Origin: Alphaproteobacteria bacterium
GTDB lineage: Bacteria > Pseudomonadota > Alphaproteobacteria > UBA7985 > JAUIBT01
Length of the DNA stretch: 64,000 bases
Reading direction: 5' to 3'
Assembly (NCBI GenBank): GCA_030428255.1
Contig: JAUIBT010000001.1
Coordinates: 1-64,000, forward strand
The notes under the pieces are model-generated. The model had not been told where the DNA came from, ran no database searches, and worked only from the letters and a program-made list of their open reading frames with translations. Of this stretch, positions 17,689-27,621 are shown piece after piece. Position 1 is the first letter of the stretch; each line of letters opens with the position of its first letter. The translations under genes and the position numbers were made by a program.

Positions 17689-18798
17689 TCAGTAAACCAC
17701 AACCGAGCGGATGCTCTCGCCCGCATGCATGAGATCAAAGCCCTTGTTGATCTCGTCCAGGCTCAGCGTATGGGTAATCATGGGGTCGATGTCGATCTTG
17801 CCCTCCATGTACCAATCAACGATCTTGGGCACGTCCGTGCGCCCGCGCGCGCCACCAAACGCGGTACCACGCCACGAGCGGCCCGTCACCAACTGGAAGG
17901 GACGCGTTGAAATTTCCTGCCCCGCACCTGCAACGCCGATAATGATGCTCTCACCCCAGCCCTTGTGGCAGCACTCCAGGGCAGTACGCATGACGTTGGT
18001 GTTGCCAATGCACTCAAAAGAATAATCCGCGCCGCCTTTTGTCAGCTCGACCAGGTAGGGTACCAAGTCGCCTTCAACCTCGTTAGGATTGACAAAGTGG
18101 GTCATGCCGAAACGCTCGCCCCAGACCTTCTTGCTATCGTTGAGATCAACGCCAACGATCATGTTCGCGCCTGCCAAACGCAGGCCCTGAATGACATTCA
18201 GGCCAATTCCGCCCAAGCCAAAGACCACGCAATTCGAGCCCGGCTCGACCTTCGCAGTGTTGATCACCGCACCGACGCCGGTGGTCACGCCGCAGCCGAT
18301 ATAGCAGATTTTGTCAAACGGCGCGTCCTCACGCACCTTAGCCACCGCGATTTCAGGCATCACGCTGTAGTTGGCGAAGGTTGAGGTTCCCATGTAGTGG
18401 AAGATGGGCTTGCCATCGATGCTAAAACGGCTGGTGCCGTCGGGCATAAGGCCTTGGCCTTGCGTCGTGCGGATCGCCTGGCACAGATTGGTCTTAGGGT
18501 TCAGGCAATATTCGCACTGGCGGCACTCAGGCGTGTAGAGCGGGATTACGTGATCGCCCTTCTTGACCGAAGTAACTCCGGGCCCAACGTCGACGACGAC
18601 GCCCGCGCCCTCGTGGCCCAGAATCGCTGGAAAAATGCCCTCTGGGTCGGCGCCTGACAAGGTAAATTCATCGGTGTGGCAGATGCCTGTTGCCTTCATT
18701 TCCACCAAAACTTCGCCGGCTTTGGGGCCTTCAAGCTGTACGGTGGTGATTTCTAGCGGTTTGCCGGCTTCAAAGGCAACGGCGGCTTTGACGTCCAT
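17689..18798 (-). CDS. S-(hydroxymethyl)glutathione dehydrogenase / class III alcohol dehydrogenase
   Basis: A 369-residue zinc alcohol dehydrogenase that oxidises the glutathione adduct of formaldehyde with NAD. Visible elements are [12 protein letters not shown] (catalytic zinc His and Glu), the structural zinc cysteines in [17 protein letters not shown], the [11 protein letters not shown] segment and the nucleotide motif [26 protein letters not shown] is typical of class III enzymes. The start at 18798 follows AGGAGGAG; the longer open frame to 18867 is unlikely to be translated. In this window it could also serve formaldehyde detoxification from methyl-group catabolism (creatine to sarcosine, betaine), an inference only. 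Confidence 0.93.
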   Translation of the reverse strand: MDVKAAVAFEAGKPLEITTVQLEGPKAGEVLVEMKATGICHTDEFTLSGADPEGIFPAILGHEGAGVVVDVGPGVTSVKKGDHVIPLYTPECRQCEYCLNPKTNLCQAIRTTQGQGLMPDGTSRFSIDGKPIFHYMGTSTFANYSVMPEIAVAKVREDAPFDKICYIGCGVTTGVGAVINTAKVEPGSNCVVFGLGGIGLNVIQGLRLAGANMIVGVDLNDSKKVWGERFGMTHFVNPNEVEGDLVPYLVELTKGGADYSFECIGNTNVMRTALECCHKGWGESIIIGVAGAGQEISTRPFQLVTGRSWRGTAFGGARGRTDVPKIVDWYMEGKIDIDPMITHTLSLDEINKGFDLMHAGESIRSVVVY

Positions 18799-18958
18799 GA
18801 TGAGCGCTCCTCCTGCTTGGGTTCTGGGCGCTGATTGCGCCTCTGTTTGTCTGTCAGATCCGCTCAAAGCTCATGGCGAGGCCGCAGCCTCGGGGATTAA
18901 ACGGAAAAATCAGCTTCGTTCTCTATGCCAGCCTCACAACCGCTCTGGCAAGGCAAAT

Positions 18959-18990
18959 GAGGGCGGAGCGACCCATGCCACTCCGCCCTC
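18959..18990 (-). terminator. Perfect 10-bp hairpin downstream of typA
   Basis: GAGGGCGGAG (18959-18968) and CTCCGCCCTC (18981-18990) form a perfect stem with a 12-base loop, 37 bases past the typA stop. The tract that follows on the minus strand has only three T in a row, so termination is likely but not textbook. Confidence 0.55.
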
Positions 18991-19026
18991 AACTGTGCTT
19001 TGATCTTGTCGTACCAGTGGTTCGCC

Positions 19027-20871
19027 TTAGGCGACTTGAGCGACCTTTTTCGACATGCGCTTGCGCTCATGCGGGTCCAGATAGCGCTTACGCAGGCGAA
19101 TCACCGAAGGCGTAACCTCGACCAACTCATCGTCCGCGACGTAGGACAAAGCTTTTTCCAACGGCATGGGCATGGGTGTGGTCAGGCGGATCGCCTCATC
19201 GGTGCCCGACGCGCGCACGTTGGTGAGCTGCTTGGACTTAAGCGGGTTGACCTCCAGGTCCGTGCCTTTGGAGTGCTCGCCGATTATCATGCCCTCATAG
19301 ACTTCATCGCCGGGCTTGATCATCAAGGGGCCGCGATCTTCCAAGTTGAACAAAGCGTAGCCAACGGCCTTGCCGCTCTCCATCGAGATCAACGTGCCCT
19401 TGATGCGGCCTGGCAGTGGGCCTTTGTAGGGCTGGTAGTCCAAGAATGAGCGGTTCAGCGTACCCGTTCCGCGCGTGTCGGTCAGGAACTCGTTGAGGTA
19501 GCCGATCATCGCGCGCGCAGGGCCGTGGAAGACCAAGCGGTTCTTGCCGCCACCAGATGGTTTCATTTCTTTCAGTTCACAGCGACGCTGGCCAAGCTTT
19601 TCCACCACGACGCCTGAATATTCCTCATCCACATCGACAATGATTTCTTCGATCGGCTCCAGGGTGGCGCCCAATGAGTCTTGGCGATAGACCACGCGCG
19701 GGCGCGAGATCGACAGCTCGAAGCCTTCGCGGCGCATGTTTTCGATCAAGACGGCCAACTGTAGTTCGCCACGACCGGCAACCTCAAACGCATCTTTGTT
19801 TTCGGTCTCGCGGACTTCGATAGAAATGTTGCCCTCTGCTTCTTTTTGCAGGCGATCCCAGATCAGGCGCGAGGTCACTTTAGAGCCGTCGCGGCCCGCC
19901 AAGGGGCTGTCATTGACGCCAAAGGTCATGGCCAAGGTCGGCGGATCAATCGGCTGGGCGTCGATGCACTGGGTGACTTCCGGGACGCAAATGGTGTCAG
20001 CCACGGTTGCTTCAGCCAAGCCAGCGATTGAAACGATATCACCGGCTTGCACCTCTTGGACCGGAACGCGCTCGAGCCCACGAAAAGCCAGCAACTTTGA
20101 CAAGCGGCCGACTTCAACCCGGCCCTCGTCTTGACGCAAAACGTGCACGGGAGCATTGACCTTGGCCGTACCGCCATAGACCTTGCCAGTCAGAATGCGA
20201 CCCAGGTAGGGATCGGCGGTCAGCGTGGTGGCCAGCATCTTAAACGGACCAGAGGCGTCAACCTTTGGCGCATCGACGTGGCGCACCATCAGGTCAAACA
20301 AAGGCTTCATGTCGCCGCTGCCTGCCTCGGGGTCTTCGCTGGACCAGCCTTGCTTGGCCGACGCGTAGAGCACGGGAAAATCGAGCTGCTCTTCGTTGGC
20401 ACCCAGCGCTGCGAACAGGTCAAATGTCTCATCCAGCACCCAGTCCACGCGGGCATCGGGCTTGTCCACCTTGTTGATCACCAGCATGGGGCGCAAACCG
20501 CGCGCCAGAGCCTTTGACAGAACGAACTTGGTCTGCGGCATGGGACCTTCGGCGGCATCAACCAGCAGGGCGACGCCATCAACCATCGACATAATGCGCT
20601 CGACCTCGCCACCGAAGTCGGCGTGGCCTGGCGTGTCAACGATGTTCAGGCGCATGCCTTCCCACTCGACCGAAGTCACTTTGGCCAAAATGGTGATGCC
20701 GCGCTCGCGCTCCAGGTCGTTGCTGTCCATGGCGCGTTCGTCAACCTGTTGGTTTTCGCGGAAGGTGCCAGATTGCTTGAGCAAACAGTCAACCAGGGTG
20801 GTTTTGCCGTGGTCTACGTGCGCAATAATAGCAAGGTTGCGCAAGCGCTCTTGCGGGCTAAGTTGGGTCAT
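19027..20871 (-). CDS. typA: Ribosome-binding translational GTPase TypA/BipA
   Basis: 614 residues (E. coli BipA is 607). G1 AHVDHGKTTLVD lies near residue 19, G3 DTPGHADFGGE near 78 and G4 NKVDKPDA near 130. EF-G-like domains III and V and the BipA-specific C-terminal domain (GYALFNLEDRGPLMIKPGDEVYEGMIIGEH) follow. It acts in 50S assembly and adaptation to cold or stress. It is transcribed alone. Confidence 0.95.
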   Translation of the reverse strand: MTQLSPQERLRNLAIIAHVDHGKTTLVDCLLKQSGTFRENQQVDERAMDSNDLERERGITILAKVTSVEWEGMRLNIVDTPGHADFGGEVERIMSMVDGVALLVDAAEGPMPQTKFVLSKALARGLRPMLVINKVDKPDARVDWVLDETFDLFAALGANEEQLDFPVLYASAKQGWSSEDPEAGSGDMKPLFDLMVRHVDAPKVDASGPFKMLATTLTADPYLGRILTGKVYGGTAKVNAPVHVLRQDEGRVEVGRLSKLLAFRGLERVPVQEVQAGDIVSIAGLAEATVADTICVPEVTQCIDAQPIDPPTLAMTFGVNDSPLAGRDGSKVTSRLIWDRLQKEAEGNISIEVRETENKDAFEVAGRGELQLAVLIENMRREGFELSISRPRVVYRQDSLGATLEPIEEIIVDVDEEYSGVVVEKLGQRRCELKEMKPSGGGKNRLVFHGPARAMIGYLNEFLTDTRGTGTLNRSFLDYQPYKGPLPGRIKGTLISMESGKAVGYALFNLEDRGPLMIKPGDEVYEGMIIGEHSKGTDLEVNPLKSKQLTNVRASGTDEAIRLTTPMPMPLEKALSYVADDELVEVTPSVIRLRKRYLDPHERKRMSKKVAQVA

Positions 20872-20904
20872 TTTTGAAGTCCAGAAGAAAGGAGGTCTCG
20901 GCGC

Positions 20905-21750
20905 TCATTCGAGCTGCTCGATCTGTTCAGGAAAGGCCAGCGTCAGGCTGGGACCGTTGCGGTGGTCCAGGAAGCCGCGAAGACGCAGGTCTTTGCCCGC
21001 CAATTTGTCCAGCTCAATACCGGCAGAACGGAAACGCTTCAAGTGCTTTCGTTCAATCACGGCGCTTGTGTCGCTGCCATAGTCATCGCCAAAGTTCAAA
21101 TATGTGCGTGAAGAGGTCTTTCCAACGCTCTTGACGCGACCTTCCAGCAGTACAAATTGCCCGCGCGCGAGCGTGCCGAGCTGCTTGGGGGCCGTCACTG
21201 ACCGGGGCCAGTCGCGCCAAACGCCGCGTTTGGCGGCACGCGCAACAGACTCCAGGGCGCGCAAGGCACCAAAGCACGCGGTTTGCCCCTCGCGCGGCCA
21301 GGCTACCGCCACCCCGGCCTCGATCAGCAAGGCTTGCAGCCAGGTGTCACCTAACCAAAGCTGCGCCCACAGGGTTTCATAGCGGTCCAGCAGGCGCTGG
21401 TCGCCGAAGGCCGACAGCTCGCGGCCACCCAGCGCCTGGATCAGGGCCGCAGTGCCCGCCTCATCGACAATTTGTACCCCAGCCAGCCGCCACCTTTGGC
21501 CGTCGCGCCCGACAAGGGTTGTAAGCGGCTCGATCCTCAACCAATGCAGGCGGCCCACGGCTTGCAGGCTGTCTTGCGAGCAAGCCGCCGCGACCGGGCT
21601 CGTCCACAAAAGCGCCAGCAGGACCAATGGCAGGCCTTTGAGGCCTTGGACTTTGACGCGCAAGCCCCTAGTCTGGCGCTCCGGTGCGCGGTGCCCCTGA
21701 GGGCGAGGCCGCGCCAAACGCAGCGTGTCGAGGGGTGGGCGAAGAGCCAT
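20905..21750 (-). CDS. Predicted exported SNase-like (thermonuclease-fold) protein
   Basis: 281 residues. Positions about 36-56 form a hydrophobic stretch ending in VAAAC (GLPLVLLALLWTSPVAAAC), read as a signal peptide or lipoprotein-like leader. The mature part has an OB-fold SNase-like region (VGRDGQRWRLAGVQI; WLQALLIEAGVAVAWP; AAKRGVWRDWP) and a second OB segment (GQFVLLEGRVKSVGKT...YLNFGDDYGSD). The classical catalytic Arg and Asp pattern of staphylococcal nuclease is not obvious, so activity is uncertain. The only ATG (21750) shares its bases with the divergent polA start and leaves an unusually long N-region before the leader, so the true start may be an internal non-ATG codon. Confidence 0.6.
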   Translation of the reverse strand: MALRPPLDTLRLARPRPQGHRAPERQTRGLRVKVQGLKGLPLVLLALLWTSPVAAACSQDSLQAVGRLHWLRIEPLTTLVGRDGQRWRLAGVQIVDEAGTAALIQALGGRELSAFGDQRLLDRYETLWAQLWLGDTWLQALLIEAGVAVAWPREGQTACFGALRALESVARAAKRGVWRDWPRSVTAPKQLGTLARGQFVLLEGRVKSVGKTSSRTYLNFGDDYGSDTSAVIERKHLKRFRSAGIELDKLAGKDLRLRGFLDHRNGPSLTLAFPEQIEQLE

Positions 21751-24502
21751 GGCGCAAAAAAAGCGAGCAATACTTGTTGACGGGTCGGGATATATCTTCC
21801 GCGCCTACCATAGTCTGCCGCCCATGACGAGGCCAGACGGCACTGCGGTCAATGCAGTGTTCGGCTTCACAAAAATGCTGTGGCGCTTCACCGAGGACCA
21901 CAATGCAGACTTGCTGGCGGTGATTTTTGACGCTGGCCGCTTTACATTTCGCAACGACATTTACCCCGAATACAAGGCCCACCGCCCAGAGCCGCCCGAA
22001 GATTTGCGCCCGCAATTCTCGATCATTCGCGAGGCGGTGCGCGCCTTCGATCTTCCTTGCATCGAAATGCCGGGCTTTGAAGCCGACGATCTGATCGCCA
22101 CCTATGCCCGCCACGCCGTTGAGCAAGACTACGAGGTCTTGATTGTCAGCTCAGACAAAGACCTGATGCAGCTCATAGAGCCAGGCGTGAGCATGCTGGA
22201 TCCCATGAAGTCCAAGCGCATCGGCCCTGACGAGTGCTTTGAGAAGTTCGGAGTCCAGCCCGAAAAAGTGGTGGATGTTCAATCATTGGCAGGCGATAGC
22301 AGCGATAACGTGCCCGGCGTGCCTGGGATCGGCATCAAGATCGCCGCTCAATTGATCAACGAGTATGGCGATTTGGACAGCCTGCTGGCCCAGGCCGATG
22401 GCATCAAGCAAACCAAGCGTCGCGAAAACCTGATCGCCTTTGCCGACCAAGCCCGCATCAGCCGCGATTTGGTCCGCTTGCGCCGCGATGTTGAGGTCGA
22501 GACCCCGCTGGAGGAGTTGATCTTTAACGATCACCACCCGGACAATCTGCGCCCATTCTTAGAGGAGAACGGCTTTAAGTCGCTGCTGGCCAAGCTGAAC
22601 GAGGGCAGCCACGCCAGCTATGACGACGGCGAGGCTGGCGACGATGACGCACCGCCGCCCATGGGGTCGGGCTACAGCCTAATTGACGATGAAACCGCGC
22701 TGGATGATTGGATTGCCAAGGCCTATGCTGCGCGGGTCATTGCGGTGGATACCGAAACCGACAACTTGGACGCCATGCGTGCCCAACTGGTGGGGATCTC
22801 GATGGCCACCGCACCGGGCGAGGCCTGTTATATTCCCTTGCGGCACAAAGGTTCCGACGATCTCATGGGGCCCAGCGCGCCCAAGCAAGTCGAGCCGGAT
22901 GTCGCGCTGGCGAAACTCAAGCCCTTGCTGGAAGATCCGCGGATATTGAAGATCGGTCACAACATGAAATACGACCGGCTGATTTTCTTGCACGAGGGCA
23001 TTGATATCGCCCCCATCGACGACACCATGCTCATGTCCTACGTTTTGGACGCTGGGAAAGGCGGCGGCCACGGTATGGACGACCTGGCGGTCAAGATGTT
23101 CGAGCACAACACCATCAAGTTCAAAGATGTCTGCGGCACCGGCAAGTCCGCCATCACCTTTGATTATGCGCCACTTGATAAGGCGGTGGACTACGCCGCC
23201 GAGGATGCAGACATAACTTTGCGCATGTGGCGCAGGCTGGCCCCCCGGATCGCCAAAGAGCGCGCTACCACCATCTACCAGACCATCGAGCGGCCCTTGG
23301 TGCCGGTGCTCTGCGATATGGAGCGCGCGGGCATCAAGGTGGATCGTGGTTTGCTGCAACAGCTCTCGGGCGAGTTCGCCGAAGGAGCCAAGGCGCTGGA
23401 GCAGCAGGTCTATGATTTGGCGGGCGAAGAATTCAATTTGGGCTCTCCCAAGCAGCTTGGCCACATCTTGTTCGATAAAATGGGGCTCGCAGGCGGCAAG
23501 AAAACCAAGACCGGAGCCTATGCCACCAGCGTTGACGTGCTGGACGAGCTGGCTGCCCAAGGCCACGACCTGCCGCGCAAGATCGTCGAGTGGCGCCAGC
23601 TCACCAAGCTGAAGTCCACGTACACCGATGCGCTGCAAGAGCAGATCGATCCCAAGACCGGCCGCGTGCATACCTCTTATGACATGGCCATCGCCTCGAC
23701 CGGACGCCTGTCATCGACCGACCCGAACCTGCAAAACATCCCGGTGCGCACCGAAGAAGGCCGCAAGATCCGCGCCGCCTTTATCGCCGAGCCAGGCCAC
23801 AAGCTGGTGTCAATCGACTATTCGCAGATCGAGCTGCGCATCGTTGCGCATATGGCGGGCGAGGAAGCCTTGATTGCTGCCTTCCAAAACGGCGAGGACA
23901 TTCACGCCGCAACGGCCTCACAGATGTTCGGCGTGCCCATTGAGGGCATGGATCCCATGGTGCGCCGCCAAGCCAAAGCCATCAACTTCGGTGTTATCTA
24001 TGGCATTTCCGCCTATGGTCTGGCCAACAACCTCAGCATCGCGCAAGGCGACGCCAAGGCTTTCATCACCTCCTATTTTGAGCGCTTCCCTGGCATCAAA
24101 GCATATATGGAAGACATGAAGAAGCTGGGCGGCGAGCAAGGCTATGTCTCGACTTTGTTCGGGCGCAAAATGGCCCTGCCCTATATCAAGGATAAGAACT
24201 TCGCGCGCCGCGGTTTTGCCGAGCGACAGGCCATCAACGCGCCGATCCAAGGCACGGCTGCCGACATTATTAAGCGCGCAATGTTGCATCTGCCTGGTGC
24301 CTTGGCGACGGCCAAGCTCAAGTCGCGCATGCTGTTACAGGTCCACGATGAATTGGTGTTCGAGGTGCCCGACGATGAAGTTGACGCGTTGATCGCACTG
24401 GGCCGCGATGTGATGGAGCGCGCCTGCGAGCCCCTGCTCGAGCTGCGGGTGCCCTTGGTCGCCGATGCTGGCGTCGGAATGACTTGGAAGGAGGCGCACT
24501 AA
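21749..24502 (+). CDS. polA: DNA polymerase I
   Basis: 917 residues with all three domains. The 5' nuclease has ILVDGSGYIFRAYHSLP, GFEADDLIATYA, VSSDKDLMQLI and GVPGIGIKIAAQLI. The 3'-5' exonuclease keeps its acidic residues (AVDTETDNL; GHNMKYDRLIF; YAAEDADIT), so proofreading should be active. The family A polymerase has STGRLSSTDPNLQNIP, SIDYSQIELRI, RRQAKAINFGVIYG and VHDELVFEVP. The start at 21749 follows AGGGG and GAAGAG; eight further codons upstream are open but less likely. It is followed by a drug exporter gene. Confidence 0.97.
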   Translation: MAQKKRAILVDGSGYIFRAYHSLPPMTRPDGTAVNAVFGFTKMLWRFTEDHNADLLAVIFDAGRFTFRNDIYPEYKAHRPEPPEDLRPQFSIIREAVRAFDLPCIEMPGFEADDLIATYARHAVEQDYEVLIVSSDKDLMQLIEPGVSMLDPMKSKRIGPDECFEKFGVQPEKVVDVQSLAGDSSDNVPGVPGIGIKIAAQLINEYGDLDSLLAQADGIKQTKRRENLIAFADQARISRDLVRLRRDVEVETPLEELIFNDHHPDNLRPFLEENGFKSLLAKLNEGSHASYDDGEAGDDDAPPPMGSGYSLIDDETALDDWIAKAYAARVIAVDTETDNLDAMRAQLVGISMATAPGEACYIPLRHKGSDDLMGPSAPKQVEPDVALAKLKPLLEDPRILKIGHNMKYDRLIFLHEGIDIAPIDDTMLMSYVLDAGKGGGHGMDDLAVKMFEHNTIKFKDVCGTGKSAITFDYAPLDKAVDYAAEDADITLRMWRRLAPRIAKERATTIYQTIERPLVPVLCDMERAGIKVDRGLLQQLSGEFAEGAKALEQQVYDLAGEEFNLGSPKQLGHILFDKMGLAGGKKTKTGAYATSVDVLDELAAQGHDLPRKIVEWRQLTKLKSTYTDALQEQIDPKTGRVHTSYDMAIASTGRLSSTDPNLQNIPVRTEEGRKIRAAFIAEPGHKLVSIDYSQIELRIVAHMAGEEALIAAFQNGEDIHAATASQMFGVPIEGMDPMVRRQAKAINFGVIYGISAYGLANNLSIAQGDAKAFITSYFERFPGIKAYMEDMKKLGGEQGYVSTLFGRKMALPYIKDKNFARRGFAERQAINAPIQGTAADIIKRAMLHLPGALATAKLKSRMLLQVHDELVFEVPDDEVDALIALGRDVMERACEPLLELRVPLVADAGVGMTWKEAH

Positions 24503-24633
24503 CCCCTCAGCGCTGCTTTTTGTTTGGCACCTTCGAGCGTCTGGGCCTAACCTTTACCGCTCTTGGTCGGTTTCGCGCGTGGGACCGACCGCTCGCTGCG
24601 CGCGCTTGCCCACCTGCCGAACTAGGATTTTCC

Positions 24634-26175
24634 ATGCCCCAAGCCGAAAGCCACGACGCCGAACCGGTGTCCGGTGGCGCTAAGTCTGTCCCATTGGTGA
24701 TTATGTCAATCGCCTTCCTGTTGTTGTTGGCCTCACTTGATCAGACCATCGTCTCCACCGCGCTGCCAACCATCGTCGCTGATCTGGGCGGCCTTGATCA
24801 TTTGTCCTGGGTGGTGACGGCCTACATTCTGTCGTCGACCATATCCGCGCCGATCTATGGCAAGCTGGGCGATCTTTATGGCCGCCGAAACACCGTAGTG
24901 GCATCGGTCACAATCTTCCTAGTCGGCTCAGCCCTGTGCGGCTTGGCCAATTCAATGAGCTTTTTGATCGCCGCTCGTGCCCTGCAAGGACTAGGTGGCG
25001 GCGGCCTGTTCGTGCTGGCCTTGTCGGTGATCGGCGACGTGATTCCACCGCGAGAACGCGGCAAGCTGCAGGCCATGTTCGCGGTGGTGTTTTCGCTGTC
25101 CAGCATCATGGGGCCCTTGATTGGCGGCTGGTTTGTGGACGCGTTTTCCTGGCACTGGATCTTCTACATCAACATTCCCGTTGGCCTGGCCTCGGTCATC
25201 ACCTTTACCCTAAGCTTTCATCCCACCGGACGCCGCAAACAGCGCAAGATTGATGTTTGGGGTGCCCTGACCTTAATCATTGGACTGGGCAGCCTAACCC
25301 TTGTCACCAGTTTGGGAGGGCGCAGCTTGGCCTGGGACTCCAGCGCCGCCATCATCCTGGTCGCCCTCACCGTCCTCGGTATTGGCGCTTTCTTGTGGTG
25401 CGAGACCTGGGCAGCCGAACCCATCTTGCCCCTCAGCCTCTTTCGGATGAACATCTTCGTCGTCACCAGCATTTTGGGCTTTGTCACAGGCGCGGCCATG
25501 TTCGGGGCGGTGACCTTCTTACCGATGTATTTGCAGATCTCAAAAGCCATCAGCCCAACCCTGTCTGGCTTGGCGTTGGTGCCGTTGACGGCCGGAATCC
25601 TCATCTCCTCAACCGCAAGCGGGCGTTATATGGGCCTGACCGGGCGCTACAAGATTTTACCCATCTTCGGCATGGCGGCCATGGCCTTGGGTTTGCTGTG
25701 GCTGACCCGCCTGCAAGCCGATACGCCAATCTGGGTCTTGTCGATTGATTTGGCCTGCGTTGGCCTTGGTATGGGCTGCATTTTCCCTGTGGTTACTACC
25801 GCGGTGCAAAGCGCCGTGCCCTTAGCGCAAATGGGGACCGCCACTGCTTCAGGAGTCTTGTTCCGCCAGGTCGGCGGCTCGTTGGGTGTAGCGGTTTTTG
25901 GAGCGATCTTCGCCGCCAAAGTCGCCAACGATTTTTCTGATCTGGGTCTTGATGTGGGCGGTCACGGCGAGGGCGTTTCCATCAGCCCAGCCATGGTCGC
26001 CCGCCTACCCGCTGAACTGCACGATCCCTTAGCACGCCTGATAGCCGAGGCCACGCATCCCATCTATTTGATTGCTGGCCTCTTGGCTGCCCTGGGCTTT
26101 CTGGTGGCTTGGTTCTTGCGCGAACAGCCCCTGACGGATCGCACACCAGGGGCCGCTCACAAGGATCAAACCTAG
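24634..26175 (+). CDS. DHA2-family (14-TM) major facilitator drug exporter
   Basis: 513 residues with about 14 hydrophobic segments, the EmrB/QacA layout. LDQTIVSTALPTIVADLGG in TM1 is the DHA2 motif D signature, GKLGDLYGRRNTV is motif A, and GPLIGGWFVD is motif C of antiporters. The start at 24634 (MPQAES) follows AGGA; the open frame upstream overlaps the polA end and looks non-coding. There is no accessory EmrA-like protein or local regulator, so the substrate is unknown. Its stop overlaps the stop of the convergent creatinase gene by three bases. Confidence 0.88.
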   Translation: MPQAESHDAEPVSGGAKSVPLVIMSIAFLLLLASLDQTIVSTALPTIVADLGGLDHLSWVVTAYILSSTISAPIYGKLGDLYGRRNTVVASVTIFLVGSALCGLANSMSFLIAARALQGLGGGGLFVLALSVIGDVIPPRERGKLQAMFAVVFSLSSIMGPLIGGWFVDAFSWHWIFYINIPVGLASVITFTLSFHPTGRRKQRKIDVWGALTLIIGLGSLTLVTSLGGRSLAWDSSAAIILVALTVLGIGAFLWCETWAAEPILPLSLFRMNIFVVTSILGFVTGAAMFGAVTFLPMYLQISKAISPTLSGLALVPLTAGILISSTASGRYMGLTGRYKILPIFGMAAMALGLLWLTRLQADTPIWVLSIDLACVGLGMGCIFPVVTTAVQSAVPLAQMGTATASGVLFRQVGGSLGVAVFGAIFAAKVANDFSDLGLDVGGHGEGVSISPAMVARLPAELHDPLARLIAEATHPIYLIAGLLAALGFLVAWFLREQPLTDRTPGAAHKDQT

Positions 26176-27389
26176 CCAACGACGTTCTTTGCGGGGCCGT
26201 AGGGGAAGCCGGTAATGTTTTCCGCTCCGTCTTCGGTGACCACCAGAATATCGTGCTCGCGATAGCCGCCAGCACCGGGCAACCCTTCGGGCAGCATGAT
26301 CATCGGCTCCATGGAGACCACCATGTTCGGCTCGATAATGGTGTCGATATCCTCACGCAGCTCCAAGCCCGCCTCACGGCCATAGTAGTGCGACAGCACG
26401 CCGAAGGAGTGGCCGTAGCCGAACGAGCGATACTGCAACAGGTCGTGCTGGGCATAGATCTCGTTCAGCTCTTTGGCGATATCGCTGCACTTGGCTCCTG
26501 GCTTGATCAACTTGAGGCCCGCCTCGTGAACCGCGACGTTGATCTCCCACAAACGCAAGCTGGCGTCGTCAACCGAGCGGCAAAATAGCGTGCGTTCCAG
26601 CGCGGTGTAGTAGCCAAAAATCATCGGGAAGCAGTTCAGCGAGAGAATGTCGCCTTCTTGAACCTTGCGATTGGTGACCGGGTTGTGGGCTCCATCGGTG
26701 TTGATACCCGACTGGAACCAGGTCCAGGTGTCCATCAGCTCGGTGTTGGGATAAAGGCTGGCGATGTGGCGCACCATGGCCTGGGTCGAGTGCAGGGCCA
26801 CTTCGTGCTCGGGAACACCAGGAGCCACGGCCTCAGCAACCGCCGCGCCGCCGATATCAGCGGTGGCAGCGCCCTGTTTGATCAGCGCGATTTCTTCGTC
26901 CGATTTGATGGTGCGCATCCACATAGTCGCGGTGCCGACATCCACTAGCTCTACGCCCGGCAGCGCCGCTTCCAATTGAGCCTTCAGGTCCAGATTGACG
27001 AAATCGAACTCAATGCCGACTCGCTTGGCACCCTTGGGCATCAGCGTTTGGACAGCGTGGAAATAGTTGTCCTTGCGCCAGTCGGTATAGATGAGGTTAT
27101 CGCCGTGGCTGCGACGCCAGGGCTGACCGCCATCGATACCGGCAGAAATGGTGGTGGCTGCATCTTGGGTAACAACCAGGCCGTACTTGCGACCGAAGTA
27201 GCAATAGATGAAGCCGGAGAAATAGCCAATGTTGTGCATGGAGCCGAACAAGCAAGCGTCCAAATCGTTCTCAGCCATATAGGTACGCAGCTTGGCTTGA
27301 CGGCTGTCCATCTCTGCGTCTGAGAAAGGTGGCGTGCCCCAGCGTTCGCCGTTTTGCCAGCGCACCAAGCGATCTTGTTTCAAGCTCAT
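26172..27389 (-). CDS. Creatinase (creatine amidinohydrolase)
   Basis: 405 residues of the M24 'pita-bread' fold (Pseudomonas putida creatinase is 403). It hydrolyses creatine to sarcosine and urea. It agrees with the known creatinase almost throughout: SANIDGGQPWRR-like, NLIYTDW, LMDTWTWFQSGINTDGAHNPVT, CFPMIFGYYTALERTL, YGHSFGVLSHYYGREAGLELREDIDT and EPMIMLPEGLPGAGGYREHDI. Active-site His (GYGHSFG) and Glu (SMEPM, YREHD) are present, and metal ligands of the related aminopeptidases are replaced as expected. GGGAG precedes the ATG. Creatininase and sarcosine oxidase genes are not in the window. Confidence 0.92.
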   Translation of the reverse strand: MSLKQDRLVRWQNGERWGTPPFSDAEMDSRQAKLRTYMAENDLDACLFGSMHNIGYFSGFIYCYFGRKYGLVVTQDAATTISAGIDGGQPWRRSHGDNLIYTDWRKDNYFHAVQTLMPKGAKRVGIEFDFVNLDLKAQLEAALPGVELVDVGTATMWMRTIKSDEEIALIKQGAATADIGGAAVAEAVAPGVPEHEVALHSTQAMVRHIASLYPNTELMDTWTWFQSGINTDGAHNPVTNRKVQEGDILSLNCFPMIFGYYTALERTLFCRSVDDASLRLWEINVAVHEAGLKLIKPGAKCSDIAKELNEIYAQHDLLQYRSFGYGHSFGVLSHYYGREAGLELREDIDTIIEPNMVVSMEPMIMLPEGLPGAGGYREHDILVVTEDGAENITGFPYGPAKNVVG

Positions 27390-27621
27390 ATTGATCTCCC
27401 AAATGGTAGGGCGGCGGGTTGTTCACCGGCGGCCAATTGCGTTCGAGCGCAGATAACCATGGGTCATGAAAAAAATATGCGACTCTCCGCGCCATGGTGT
27501 GACGGTTTTAGAGGGATTGAGTGCGAATTCTGTACGCTCTTGGCAGCGGCAACAGGCATTGCCAAACCGTGCAGATGTTTCTACATCAAGGAGCGATTCC
27601 CCAGTCAAAGGACACACCCCC

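Noticed and set aside
22679-23671. Minus-strand open frame of 330 codons inside polA
   Set aside because: polA domains are continuous on the plus strand; the antisense frame has no family features.
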